From assembly GCA_949825065.1 (NCBI GenBank), contig OX463862.1, forward strand, positions 20,188,571-20,252,570: DNA of 64,000 nt, given 5' to 3'. The DNA comes from Odontocerum albicorne. Taxonomy: Eukaryota; Arthropoda; Insecta; Trichoptera; Odontoceridae. The notes below the pieces were generated by a model, which was not told the origin of the DNA, did no database searches, and saw only the letters and a program-made list of their open reading frames with translations. This document shows, one piece after another, positions 54,451 to 64,000 of the stretch (the stretch's first letter is position 1; every line of letters starts with the position of its first letter). Both the position numbers and the translations under genes were made by a program.

Positions 54451-54758
54451 AGATGAAAATGCAGAAAGTTAGATGTCGCCACGTCGTAGGAATTGTTTAA
54501 GTTTTATCGCATTCTTCCTTTCCAAATACAGGACATTGTACAAAAAATATACGAAAGGATCTCTCGTGATCTAGTATAATTGTCAGTCATCTTGTGAGTA
54601 GAACACGCATGTGAGCGTAATGGTTCATAGTGTGCAAGCTGTTGCACTTCAGCAATTACACATTCTTCACAGATCAAACCTAAATTCCAACGGCAAGAAG
54701 ATCAATGTTTCAAGATGATCGGTAGGTTAAGTCTGCAGCAATTATTAATTTGGTAGAA

Positions 54759-55026
54759 TTTTATATAGGGTTATTTTTGTATTGTTTTTTTTTATAACGG
54801 AATCATTTATGATTTGCAGCAAAACATAAATGCAGATGTAAAACGATCGAAGAGTAATTAATACCCGTTTGAAATACAATTGAATCGAACCTGAAGCACC
54901 TGCTTACTTAGAAAGATGCAAACCGTTAGACCACGGAATTGTTTTATACATGATTTTTATATTCCAGGCCGATTTTGTTGGCCGTTCCATACAAAATCGG
55001 CCTGGAACATAAAAATCACCCTATAT
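54759..55026. mobile_element. Possible small MITE with internal hairpin
   Basis: ATATAGGGTTATTTTTGTAT on the left and a complement of ATATAGGGTGATTTTTATGT on the right. Near the right end lies a hairpin with 17-bp perfect arms (54962-54978 and 54991-55007, TTCCAGGCCGATTTTGT). Confidence 0.5.
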
Positions 55027-55189
55027 GTGATTTTAACTTATTTAATGAGAATTATAAGATCATTTATCATTATAAGAATTTATCATCATTGATATTATAA
55101 TATTGTAATTGGTAAGAAGCAACCTAGAGTGTGCTTCTGTGATATAGAACTATAGGTTGTACGAATATTTTGGCTTAATTGAGGTGTTC

Positions 55190-56320
55190 CAGAGGCTTTT
55201 TTAAGGTATCTATGTTATAGGGAAGGAATCATTTAATAATATTAGATTGTATAGTGATAGATTTTTTTAAGGTATCTATGTTATAGGGGAGGAATCATTT
55301 AATAATATTAGATTGTATAGTGATAGATTTTTTAAGGTGTCTATGTTATAGGGAAGGAATCATTTAATAATATTAGATTGTATAGTGATAGATTTTTTAA
55401 GGTGTCTATGTTATAGGGAAGGAATCATTTAATAATATTAGATTGTATGGTGATAGATTTTTTTAAGGTATCTATGTTATAGAGGAGGAATCGTTTCATA
55501 ATATTAGATTGTATAGTGATAGATTTTTTAAGGTGTCTATGTTATAGGGAAGGAATCATTTAATAATATTAGATTGTATAGTGATAGATTTTTTTAAGGT
55601 ATCTATGTTATAGAGGAGGAATCGTTTCATAATATTAGATTGTATAGTGATAGATTTTTTAAGGTGTCTATGTTATAGGGAAGGAATCATTTAATAATAT
55701 TAGATTGTATAGTGATAGATTTTTTAAGGTGTCTATGTTATAGGGAAGGAATCATTTAATAATATTAGATTGTATGGTGATAGATTTTTTTAAGGTATCC
55801 ATGTTATAGGGGAGGAATCATTTAATAGTATTAGATTGTATAGTGATATATTTTTTTAAGGTATCCATGTTATAGGGGAGGAATCATTTAATAATATTAG
55901 ATTGTCTAGTGATAGATTTTTTTAAGGTATCCATGTTATAGGGGAGGAATCATTTAATAATATTAGATTGTTTAGTGATAGATTTTTTTAAGGTATCCAT
56001 GTTATAGGGGAGGAATTATTTAATAATATTAGATTGTATAGCGATAGATTTTTTAAAGGTATCTATGTTATAGGGGAGGAATCATTTAATAATATTAGAT
56101 TGGATAGTGATAGATTTTTTAAAGGTATCTATGTTATAGGGGAGGAATCATTTAATAATATAAGATTGTATAGTGATAGATTTTTTAAGGTATCTATGTT
56201 GTAGGGGAGGAATCGTTTAATAATATTAGATTGTATAATGATAGATTTTTAAAGGTATCTATGTTATAGTGGAGGAATCATTTAATATTATTAGATTGCA
56301 TAGCGATAGATTTTCTAATA
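55190..56320 (+). repeat. 66-bp minisatellite, about 17 units
   Basis: Units AGGTATCTATGTTATAGGGG-AGGAATCATTTAATAATATT-AGATTGTATAGTGATAGATT plus T/A run. A variant with GGAATCGTTTCATAATATT occurs twice, 132 bases apart, showing two-unit amplification. Confidence 0.95.
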
Positions 56321-56383
56321 TTCAGTCGTTTAAAACTCGTAGATATACTTTGATCTCGTGTTACTTAATAATACGACCTTATA

Positions 56384-56580
56384 AGACGATCTCCGTGACC
56401 TAGTTGGTGAGACGCTTGTTTCCCAACCCGGAAGATACGGGTTCGATTCCCGTTGAAACCGAGATTTAAAAAAGGATTTCAGTCTGGTTTATCTTTCTGG
56501 TTGGTTAAATATATTGCTACATGACAATAAGAAAGTCAGGTTGCACTGTGTACAACGAAAGTGTAATACAGTAGAATGCA
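56384..56580 (+). repeat. SINE-A, full-length
   Basis: GATCTCCGTGACCTAGTTGG, B box GGGTTCGATTCCC, body and tail TACAACGAAAGTGTAATACA. The hairpin is altered (GCTACATGACAATAA). Confidence 0.8.
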
Positions 56581-56914
56581 CTAATATTAAAATGATAATT
56601 TATTATACAATATATTGTATAAAGCAGATTAGACAGTAGACTCTCCTCAAGGGTGCTCTAGCTCTGGATAAAAATTAACTATTATTGACATATTAAAATA
56701 ATTACAAAAAAGCAAGTTTACTGTAATAATGGCCGCGGTTATTAAATTATGAACTTCTTCACATCTGCATATACATAAAAAAACATTTTTGGTAAGTAAA
56801 CTGTAAAAAACTTACCAAGGAAAGAAAAACGGCAAAGAAACCTCTGTAGATGTTCCGATATATGATTCGGCTTAAGGTGAGTGTAGCGTGTCTGTAGTGT
56901 TGATATATAATCAT
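56581..56914. other. Mostly unassigned
   Basis: 56640-56665 (CTCTCCTCAAGGGTGCTCTA) is a repeat B scrap. Nothing else supported. Confidence 0.4.
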
Positions 56915-57000
56915 ACATTTTGATAAGACTTCCCAAAAAAGGTTGTCTTCAAATGCTTCCTAAACCTGCACACACCACCCACACACGTAACACTTTGAGG
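56915..57000 (-). repeat. Dispersed repeat, partner of 10540
   Basis: Complement reads GGGTGGTGTGTGCAG, GTTTAGGAAGCATTTGAAGA and TCTTATCAAAAT. Confidence 0.7.
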
Positions 57001-57030
57001 CAGACAAATATCGATACAATTAAAATATTA

Positions 57031-57300
57031 CTGGAGAAAACGAACATTAACCAAAACTAAAGACCACTAGTGTATTAAATATTACGCAATAATAAAATGA
57101 TTGTTGCAATATCAAAATAAATACCTTAAAATGACAAAAATACACTGTTACCAACTGAAGCCGAGTTTTCACTTAAGGCCTCATTTAATCAGCTAAAACT
57201 TTAAATGGTCTATAAATGTAATTTAAAAAAATTGTTTTATTATATTGACGCATTAAATTTGATGGCATAAATTATCCTAGTTTGGGTGGATTGCCTATTA
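57031..57300. repeat. Dispersed repeat, copy 2
   Basis: Matches 1-265, with a small insertion near 57190 (CAGCTAAAACTTTAAATGG). Confidence 0.75.
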
Positions 57301-57545
57301 AAAAAAACATCATTTTGGTTGGTTAAAAAAACAATCCACATGGTAATAATCCCACAAGGTTGTATTGTATACAAATGAAGTATTATACATGATTCCCTCT
57401 GGGTTGTATTGTATACAAATAAAGTATTAGACATGATTCCCTCCCGATGGGCGCTGCTATAGCTGTCAGACGTGATTTATTTAATAATAGTGGGTTCGAC
57501 TCCCTTTAACAGAGTTTGCTCTCTAATCGGCACTATATAAAAATT
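57300..57545 (+). repeat. SINE-A tails and repeat B copy
   Basis: Two successive GTTGTATTGTATACAAAT(G/A)AAG tails, then TAGTGGGTTCGACTCCC and GAGTTTGCTCTCTAATCGGC of repeat B. Confidence 0.6.
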
Positions 57546-57904
57546 GTTACTTGAACGGGCAAAACTGCACTTAGCATCAATAGGTAGAGAAATATAAAAT
57601 TTGTGATAAATACAGAACCGAGTTCATCTGAACTTGGTTTATTCTATTGATGTGAAACTTGTCAGCAAAAATTATCAAAATTTACCCTCAGGACAGCCGC
57701 TTTACCCCCAAACTACCCGCAGCCATATCTCCCGTAGAGGAGGTTATTCCCAATATAGATTACCTACACGGGAAAAAGTCCGAAAAATAATATCTTATAA
57801 CATTTTTACTATTTTAATGTATTTTCTTAAAAAATCGATTAAAATCTTTACTATACTAAAAGGATATACTTGTAAAGTAATTTCTGCCTGTCTGTCTGTA
57901 TGTG
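57546..57904. other. No secure feature
   Basis: 57690-57790 is C-rich then mixed. 57840-57910 (ACTATACTAAAAGGATATAC, CTGTCTGTCTGTATGTG) has the look of an insect Helitron or LINE 5' end but is too short to claim. Confidence 0.3.
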
Positions 57905-58380
57905 TGTGTAAAAACAGGAAAAGATATGGAAGAACATTACTATCACCATCAAGATGAAAATACACCCAGTTAATTCTCTCGTTTTTGCAATAGTCATGTA
58001 TGGTGCGGAGACTTGAACTCTGAGAGCAAGCGAGAGACGTAGAATAGATGCATTTGAAATGTGGTGCCAGCACCAGGAAGGATGTTACTGTATGTCCATT
58101 CTCGAAGAACTGTGAATCGCCGACAGATTGTCGACGAGTCCTCCAATTATTTGGGAACAATGCTCGTAGCCATGGAGATAGTTTGGATAGGTTTGTGGTT
58201 ACTGGAGACGTGGAAAGACGACGCACAAGAGGAAGAATGCCAATGTGTTGCACTGACCGAGTGAGAGACGAAACTGAACCACCTTTAACAACTGCCCTTC
58301 GAGCCGCGGAGTGCAGGAATGGATGGAGAGGAGTCGTCGCAGGCTATCATGGAAGTCACGATGCCCAGTCATGAGTTACA
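57905..58380 (+). pseudogene. LINE ORF2 C-terminus (HDAQ group)
   Basis: Frames give MYGAET then a stop, SERRRIDAFEMWCQH, SILEEL, then in another frame LQLFGNNARSHGDSLDRFVV, TGDVERRRTRGRMPMC and TTALRAAECRNGWRGVVAGY-HGSHDAQS before the stop at about 58374. It is the whole ORF2 tail after reverse transcriptase, with two stops and at least two frame changes. The end matches 38695-38800 and 38930-39345. Confidence 0.8.
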
Positions 58381-58633
58381 CGAAAGGATGATGTCTGTAT
58401 GTGTACGTTAATCTTGAAAATCACTGAAATTCAATTGAGGAAATTTAAGACCTGATGATTCTGCCAACATTCTCCTTTGTAGAGAGACTGATGATCCAGG
58501 TGAAAGTAGAAGACATCCGATTATGAGGCAGATATCAACGCTATGAACAGACTTGGTAAAGAATACAACCAACAGTTCACTCCAAGAGTCTAGTAGAAAT
58601 ATTACTTACCGAGAGAAATTGAGGCATATACTA

Positions 58634-59914
58634 GGTTAGTCAAAAAGTTTTGAAAGCGGAAATGAAAATACATTTTTTTTGGGGGGAAATCACTTTTATT
58701 GCTCAGTATAGTCTCCCATAAGATCAATACACTTGGTCCAACGATCTTCCAACTTTGTTGTCCCATCACGGAAGTGACTTTCTGGAAGGCCTGCAAAATA
58801 CTCCTCTATATAACCTCTTCGTTTGATGAAAAATGCTTTCCACGAAGGAATTTTTTGAGGTGTGGGAACAGTCAGAAGTCAGAGGGAGCTAAATCTGGCG
58901 AATAGGGTGGATGCTGCAACAATTCGTACCCCAATTCACTGATTTTCGCGATGGTTTTTTGAGCTGTGTGAGCAGGTGCATTGTCTTGATGAAAAATGTT
59001 TTTTTTCTTCTGCAAACCGGGTCTTTTTTCACAATTTTTTTCATCCAACTGGTCCAAAAGGTCACAATAATAATCAGAGTTGATTGTCTTACCAGTTTGG
59101 AGATAATCTATCAATAAAATTCCTTTTGAATCCCAAAAAACTGACGCAAACACCTTCTTGGCCGATTTCTGGACACGAACTCGCTTCGGAGCCAAAGTGC
59201 CTGGTTCACACCACTCCTTAGCCTCTTGTTTTGATTCAGGATCATGGTGGTAGACCCAAGTCTCATCCTTAGTGATGAATCGACGCAGAAAATCCTTTTT
59301 ATCCTTTCGAAATTGCTCCAAATGTTGCTCAGAAAGTCGCATTCGAACGTGTTTTTGTTTGCATTGTTAGCAAATGCGGCACCCATTGTGCACACAGTTT
59401 TTTGAAACCCAAAACTTCAGCCAAAATATGCCATGTTGTTCCATGTGAGATGCCTATGGTGTCAGCTATCACATCCACAGTCGATCGATGATCTTCCAAA
59501 ACCATATCCTGTATTTTCGCTATGATTTCTGGTGTTGATGCCCTTTTTGGACGTCCTGAGCGTGGATCGTCTTCAACGCTTGTACGGCCACGCTTAAACT
59601 CCAAAACCCATCGGTGAACGGCTGGAAATGAAGGAGAAGACTCCTTTAATACTTTCACCATCTTTGCATGGATCTCAGTAGCCGATAAACCTTCCAAAAC
59701 AAAGAATTTAATCACTGCACGATATGCGGATTTTTCCATTGTTAAAAAAAGCACTGACACGTCAACTTCAAATGGCTTGTAAACAAAGAATGAATTGACA
59801 GATCGAAATGAAATTTGGAGTATGTTCTTATGAAAGATGAAATATTAAAATGGCGTAGAAATTTTGGTGTTCTACTGCTCCATAGATGTCGCTTTCAAAT
59901 CTTATTGACTAACC
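58634..59914 (-). mobile_element. Nearly full-length mariner
   Basis: Inverted ends GGTTAGTCAAAAAGTTTTGA and the near-complement CAAATCTTATTGACTAACC; TA on the left, TT/TA on the right. Length about 1.28 kb, normal for mariner. It carries a transposase with only a few lesions. Confidence 0.92.
58696..59739 (-). pseudogene. Mariner D,D34D transposase, near-intact
   Basis: Starts at MEKSAYRAVIKFFVLEG (59739; an ATG 21 bases upstream is less likely). The DNA-binding domain runs through HRWVLEFKRGRTS and GRPKRASTPE to WVPHLLTMQTK. A frameshift near 59335 leads into the catalytic part: ITKDETWVYHHD (first D), NIFHQDNAPAHTA (second D) and HPPYSPDLAPSDF (third D, spacing consistent with D34D). A single stop at 58872-58874 interrupts LAPSDF-LFPHLKKFLRG, and the frame then continues through FRDGTTKLEDRWTKCIDLMG to the stop at 58696. 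All three catalytic aspartates remain. Confidence 0.92.
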
Positions 59915-60634
59915 TTATTACTCGTAATTACCTCTGCAGTGTGGTCGATTCGCTCGTAAAGCCAAGTCCTATAATTATGACTGATCTGGGAAAAGTATAA
60001 TGAACTAGTAGAACAACTGTTTTAATGGTCGAAATCGATCGTATACTCTTCAAATAAATAAATATTTGGCGTTAAAGTGGAGATAGGTGGAATCACTTGG
60101 GTGGCAGCTCTGCTACCCAGCAGGGAGCCGGCGATAGGAACAGCTGAGCGGAGCGCTACTTAGAGCGGCGGGGCTGCGAGTGAAAGGTGACGGAACGTGG
60201 GTACGCCACGCGGACACTGCGCCGATGTGAAAAAAACTCAATTCAATTTGGAAAATATGTTTTAGGTTTTCAAGACAAATTTTTAATTTTATACGGGGTA
60301 CTTTCATTAGGATAATTGGAATTATATATGCAAAAGGACACAACCCACAATGAGAAAAACAGGCGTTTATCACCTAAATTTAACTACTTTAATGTACGTA
60401 TTCAAATTATTTAACAGTTTCAATGCCATGAACCAATTTCCCGGGGGTAGTAAGTGGTGGCAGAAGGATGTAGTTGTTCTCAGACGCAGGGCTAAGGAGG
60501 GTACAAAATCAGGGACCAGAAAGTAATATTTTTTAAAGATTTTCCTTAATTTTGTCACGCCCTATCGGATCCGACTTTTTTTTAATTCCTAGCATTTTGG
60601 ACGTATAAATTACAATTTATTTATTTATTTACAC
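59915..60634. other. Unassigned; one GC-rich patch
   Basis: 60100-60220 is GC-rich (GGGTGGCAGCTCTGC, AGCGGAGCGCTACTTAGAGC) and lies in an 86-codon minus frame of no known family. The remainder is AT-rich. Confidence 0.4.
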
Positions 60635-60859
60635 CAGTGTCTGCCAAACTTTTTAACTTCACGGCACACTGGTGAATGGGATTTGTTCCGCGGCACACCA
60701 AATAAAAATGCCTTAAAACAGGAAATGTACCTTATTAATATGAATTAAGAAAATCATAGTGTAGGTAACAAAAAAAAATTATATTTTATCAACATATAAC
60801 ATATGTACCATACATAACATAGATGGTAATAAGTTTATTAGTGAGAAGAATGCAATTGA

Positions 60860-61779
60860 TTTTTTAGAAAAAATTCTGTCAAAACGTGGCTCTAAATTAT
60901 ATAAACAAACACGCAACTCCTCATCTACCATCTGTGACCGCTGTCGTTTTTTTTATTTCATTTCCACGAGCGCTGAAAAACCAAATTCGCTAAGATACGA
61001 CGACCCAAACGGTAACAGAGATTTAATTGCTGTTGTATGTTAGCCAATCGAGGATATTGACTCCAAAGCGATATCCAAATATACGACGATCCAAACGGCA
61101 ACATAGATTTAATTGCTGTTGTATGTTAGCCAATCGAGGATATTGCCTCCAAAGATACGACGATCGAAACGACAATAGAGATTTAATTGCTGTTGTATGT
61201 TAGCCAATCGAGGATATTGACTCCAAAGCGATATCCAAAGATACGACGATCCAAACGGCAACAGAGATTCAATTGCTGTTGTATGTTAGCCAATCGAGGA
61301 TATTGACTCCAAAGCGATATCCAAATATACGACGATCCAAACGACAACAGAGATTTAATTGCTGTTGTATGTTAGCCAATCGAGGATATTGACTCCAAAG
61401 CGATATCCAAAGATACGACGATCCAAACGGCAACATAGATTTAATTGCTGTTGTATGTTAGCCAATCGAGAATATTGACTCCAAAGCGATATCCAAAATG
61501 CTTACAACTCTAGCTCAGAAAATGAGGCTTTGTGCACAGGGTCGTTTTTAGATCTATTAAAATTCCTCTTCCGTTAGTGTCAAGTGTGTGTACCGTCGAA
61601 TCTTGCGAATGGATTGAGGACCCACTGGTACATTTGATAATCAAGTGTTGAAAAATACTTAGAAAATGGTGCAGAAAGGAGTTCTTTAAAGGAAAATTTA
61701 AATGAATAAGCATTATATAAAATGAACAGTTTTGAGGCTTCTTCATTCGCGGCAAACCCTGAGACTTCTTGCGGCACAC
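60860..61779 (-). pseudogene. hAT transposase of the ZBED5/GTF2IRD2-like type, internal expansion
   Basis: Minus order: FAANEEASKLFILYNAYSFK, YQMYQWVLNPFARF, LIDLKT in a shifted frame, then the repeat array whose frames read ISLWSQYPRLAN and LLPFGSSYL, and finally EFGFSALVEMK, then MVDEELRVCLYNLEPRFDRI. The W-NPF, IDL, EYPRLA, LLPF-SYLCE-GFSA and LRVCLS-IEPR blocks are the C-terminal order in ZBED5-like hAT transposases. Only the C-terminal third remains; stops and frameshifts abound. Confidence 0.78.
60994..61498. repeat. 86-bp minisatellite inside hAT coding sequence
   Basis: Six units of GATACGACGATCCAAACGGC ... TTAATTGCTGTTGTATGTTA-GCCAATCGAGGATATTGACT. One unit lacks about a dozen bases (GCGATATCCAAA). 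The unit encodes the region between the EYPRLA and LLPFGSSYL blocks. Confidence 0.92.
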
Positions 61780-61795
61780 AGTTTGGCAGACACTG

Positions 61796-62299
61796 ATTTA
61801 CACGATAAGTACTTGTAGGAATATATAGTTACGCGAATCAGTGTAATATGTTTTATTTTCACTGTACAAAATCTGTCACGATCACGTATTTAAAATATTA
61901 TAATAATTCATATATGTATTTTTTAATAAGGAAATTCGGCGCACACGGCCATCCATCAAAAACAGTCCACCGAGCTGTCCAAAGCAGACGCCTTTCAGGA
62001 AGGAACCGGCGAATAATACAAATTGCTCCACATATTTCATAGCGCTCCAATCCTTTCTCTCCCATTCCTCTTTCCTCCCACACTCGCGCTTCCTCTTTCC
62101 TCCTACACTCGCACTTCCCATTCAACTCGCACTCATTTACCTTTCCCCGTTCCGGGGTGGAATCCACTTGAGTGACAAAAAAGAGTCATCAGGAATTCCG
62201 CTATCCCTAGGTAATATTTTCTCAGATGATGGAAAAGTTACGAGAGATGTTGAATATCATCTGAGAAAATACTATTCAAATAGCTGAATTCCTACCCAA
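61796..62299. other. Unassigned
   Basis: 62040-62130 is a C/T-rich block with a short tandem (TTTCCTCCCACACTCGC, TTTCCTCCTACACTCGC). ATGATATT-style inverted repeats near 62205-62270 (ATATTTTCTCAGATGAT and ATCATCTGAGAAAATA) form a hairpin. Confidence 0.45.
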
Positions 62300-62890
62300 A
62301 TAGAGACGGAAACAAGAAGGCGAATAAATGTTAAAGAAACGCGTCTATTGAGAAGAATATACGGAGTGACAATGTATGACAGAATACTGAATGTGAACTT
62401 AAGGCTGATGTGTTGAGCAAGATAAAGAATATCACGCCGAGATGGTTTGGCCATGTGGAACGAATGAATGAAAAAAGACTAACAAAACAGACAATAGTGC
62501 AAATGTGAGTGGAAGACCTAGAAAAGTATGGTTAGATCAAGTGGATGATTTTTTTTAACCTGGTGAGTTTATTGCCATGTGGCAATCTCTTCCAACCAAC
62601 CAGAAAGATGTTTTTATAGGACCTAAGTGTTAACCAGACTGGAATCCTATTTAAAAAAATCTGGGTTCCAGCGGGGATCGAACCCGCAACCTTCGGATCG
62701 GCAGACAAGTCTCTTACCACCAGGTCACGGAGGTCGTCTGATATTCTGAAAGAAGGAAAAGTAGAAAGTCAGAGAAATCGTAGAGGATGTATAAGAAGGT
62801 GTATGAATGTAGAAGAGGTTACGTATGTGTGTCGAGATAGGAAAATATGGCGATCTGTCCTCTCTGCCTACCCCGACAGGGAAATGTGAG
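62300..62890 (+). pseudogene. LINE ORF2 C-terminus (WRS group) split by SINE-A
   Basis: Before the SINE: LLRRIYGVTMYDRI, RWFGHVERMNEKRLTK and VWLDQVDD. After it: DILKEGKVESQRNR, then VCRDRKIWRSVLSAYPDREM and a stop near 62890. The frame would close across the insertion site if the SINE were absent. It is the least decayed of the short WRS-group copies, still 5'-truncated with one frameshift. Confidence 0.8.
62550..62738 (-). repeat. SINE-A, full-length young copy inside a LINE
   Basis: Complement of hairpin (CCATGTGGCAATCTC), body, B box (GGGGATCGAACCCGC) and head (CACGGAGGTCGTC). Nearly identical to 5951-6138. A short TGAT duplication at the ends. Confidence 0.88.
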
Positions 62891-63553
62891 ATATACTATA
62901 TATATAAATGTGTGATAGTATGTATGAAATAATTAATATGTCTTGAATTGATTGCATAAATATGAGATAAAATTCTACAGTCGATCAAAAAAAGTTGAAT
63001 TTTTTTTTAATATTTACAATAATCAAAATGAATGTGACATTTGACAGTTTCTCATTCATTAGACAGACTGTCTTTCTGTGGCTTAATGGATGAAGTAGCA
63101 ACACGGAATAAGCTTTCCAGCTGATTGTCTGTGATTCGTGATCTTGTCAAAGACTTCTTCATCCTAGAGAACAGTTGTTAACGAAAATATGTGCTGCCAA
63201 ATAATGAAGTTATTAAAATTGCATTGCATAAAAAATATGTAGTTAATTATTTTTTATAAAACAACTTTGTCATATGGTTATTTTTTTACTCTCCTAAATA
63301 AAAATGATAAAGAGCGAAGCTTATCTGTTTTCAAGTTTTAAATATGATACAATAATGGAGCGGATCATTTCCAACTACAAAACACAAGCCTTGTAACAAT
63401 AAACTTGGGTAGACAAAAAAAAACTAGACGTTCGACTCAAAATTAAACCAAAATAAGAAACGGGTTCTGAACTGTATTTTCACATATACACCTTTTATCA
63501 TATTTCTGGTTGTGCTATACCATATATAAATTGTATTGAAATAATAAGGGATC
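62891..63553. other. No recognisable feature
   Basis: AT-rich, no supported gene or repeat. Confidence 0.45.
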
Positions 63554-63557
63554 TTAA

Positions 63558-63772
63558 CACTTGCCACCCTGTGATGGATAGCGAGTGACCAGGACTTATA
63601 TTTTATTTGATTGTTCGACATTTTAATACATAATAAAAGGATTTATATAGCTAATTATAAAAAATAACCTAGCAGATTTTGCATAATTTTAATTTAAATT
63701 ATACATTTTTCACTGGACGCTTAGCGTCCAGCACCATGGCTGGCGGAATTTTTTAGCACAGTAAGGCAAGTG
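63558..63772. mobile_element. TTAA-flanked MITE (piggyBac-like)
   Basis: TTAA at 63554-63557 and 63773-63776. Perfect 8-bp ends CACTTGCC...GGCAAGTG, and a subterminal hairpin CTGGACGCTTAGCGTCCAG (63713-63731). Non-coding. Confidence 0.75.
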
Positions 63773-63877
63773 TTAAAGAAATTTTCACTCAACTATGAAA
63801 AACTGTTGGATGAAAGGATTATTCATCACAACACACATAATATTGAAATACAATTCCGTTTTATGCAGTACAAGTGT

Positions 63878-64000
63878 TTTTTTTTATTGCCACGTGGCAA
63901 TCTCTTCCAATCAAACATAAAATGTCAAGAGACCGTATTTGAAAAACTGTCTGAAACATTTTTTTTAATGTGAAATATTTGGGAATCGAAACCACAACCT
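63878..64000 (-). repeat. SINE-A, cut by the window edge
   Basis: TTGCCACGTGGCAATCTCTT through GGGAATCGAAACCACAACC (B box complement). The head continues beyond the window. Confidence 0.8.

Larger units (their letters stand above)
60635..61795 (-). mobile_element. hAT transposon with perfect 8-bp target duplication
   Basis: ATTTACAC on both sides (60627-60634 and 61796-61803). Ends CAGTGTCTGCCAAACTTTTT and CACACAGTTTGGCAGACACTG (complementary over about 16 bases, one gap). It carries decayed transposase on the minus strand and an internal 86-bp minisatellite. Confidence 0.93.

Noticed and set aside
57840..57910. Helitron 5' end
   Set aside because: Only a loose resemblance; no hairpin with CTRR end or Rep/helicase sequence was found nearby.

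Overview
The window looks like gene-poor, AT-rich nuclear DNA from an arthropod, most likely an insect. The grounds are a gypsy-class endogenous retrovirus with an envelope gene (errantivirus type), many mariner, pogo/Tigger, hAT and TTAA-flanked (piggyBac-like) remnants, tRNA-derived SINEs and decayed LINEs. I found no convincing spliced host gene and no genuine tRNA or rRNA gene. Almost every supportable coding segment is a transposable-element gene, usually broken. The order or species cannot be read from the sequence.

Layout. 0-15 kb: a foldback mariner (929-2046), a Tc1/mariner C-terminal relic, LINE scraps, three related Tigger/pogo copies (4.4, 5.0 and 12.4 kb), a cluster of SINE-A copies (5.9-7.3 kb), a Tigger with a CCGTATT end (8.2-9.2 kb) and two copies of a long-TIR MITE. 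15-21 kb: a deleted mariner inside a SINE-A, a second mariner lineage nested in a pogo-like pair of ends, a higher-order tandem repeat and a LINE 3' end, closed by a 200-N gap and an (AT)n tract. 21.8-29.5 kb: a minisatellite, then a minus-strand errantivirus (LTR, tRNA-Leu-type primer site, gag, pol, truncated env) sitting in a hAT transposon. 30-43 kb: LINE fragments of several lineages, a TTAA MITE, a 22-bp minisatellite and a second foldback mariner. 44-58 kb: a Tigger carrying a LINE, an 11-unit 42-bp array split by a near-perfect palindrome, a third foldback mariner, and 27-bp and 66-bp minisatellites. 58-64 kb: a nearly full-length D34D mariner, a hAT with a perfect 8-bp target duplication and an internal minisatellite, a LINE split by a young SINE, and a second TTAA MITE.

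How the parts relate. SINE-A and SINE-B have pol III A/B boxes and must borrow LINE machinery; SINE-B ends in a sequence shared with the LINE at 20.8-21.3 kb, so that LINE lineage is the likely partner. The mariner family with TTAGGTG ends exists here only as rearranged non-autonomous forms, mostly palindromic. Several minisatellites grew inside transposon sequence. Nesting gives relative ages: SINE in LINE (62.6 kb), SINE in LINE (49.9 kb), LINE in LINE (36.5 kb), mariner in SINE (15.6 kb), retrovirus in hAT (29.1 kb). Family assignments come from reading motifs by eye and were not tested by database search.
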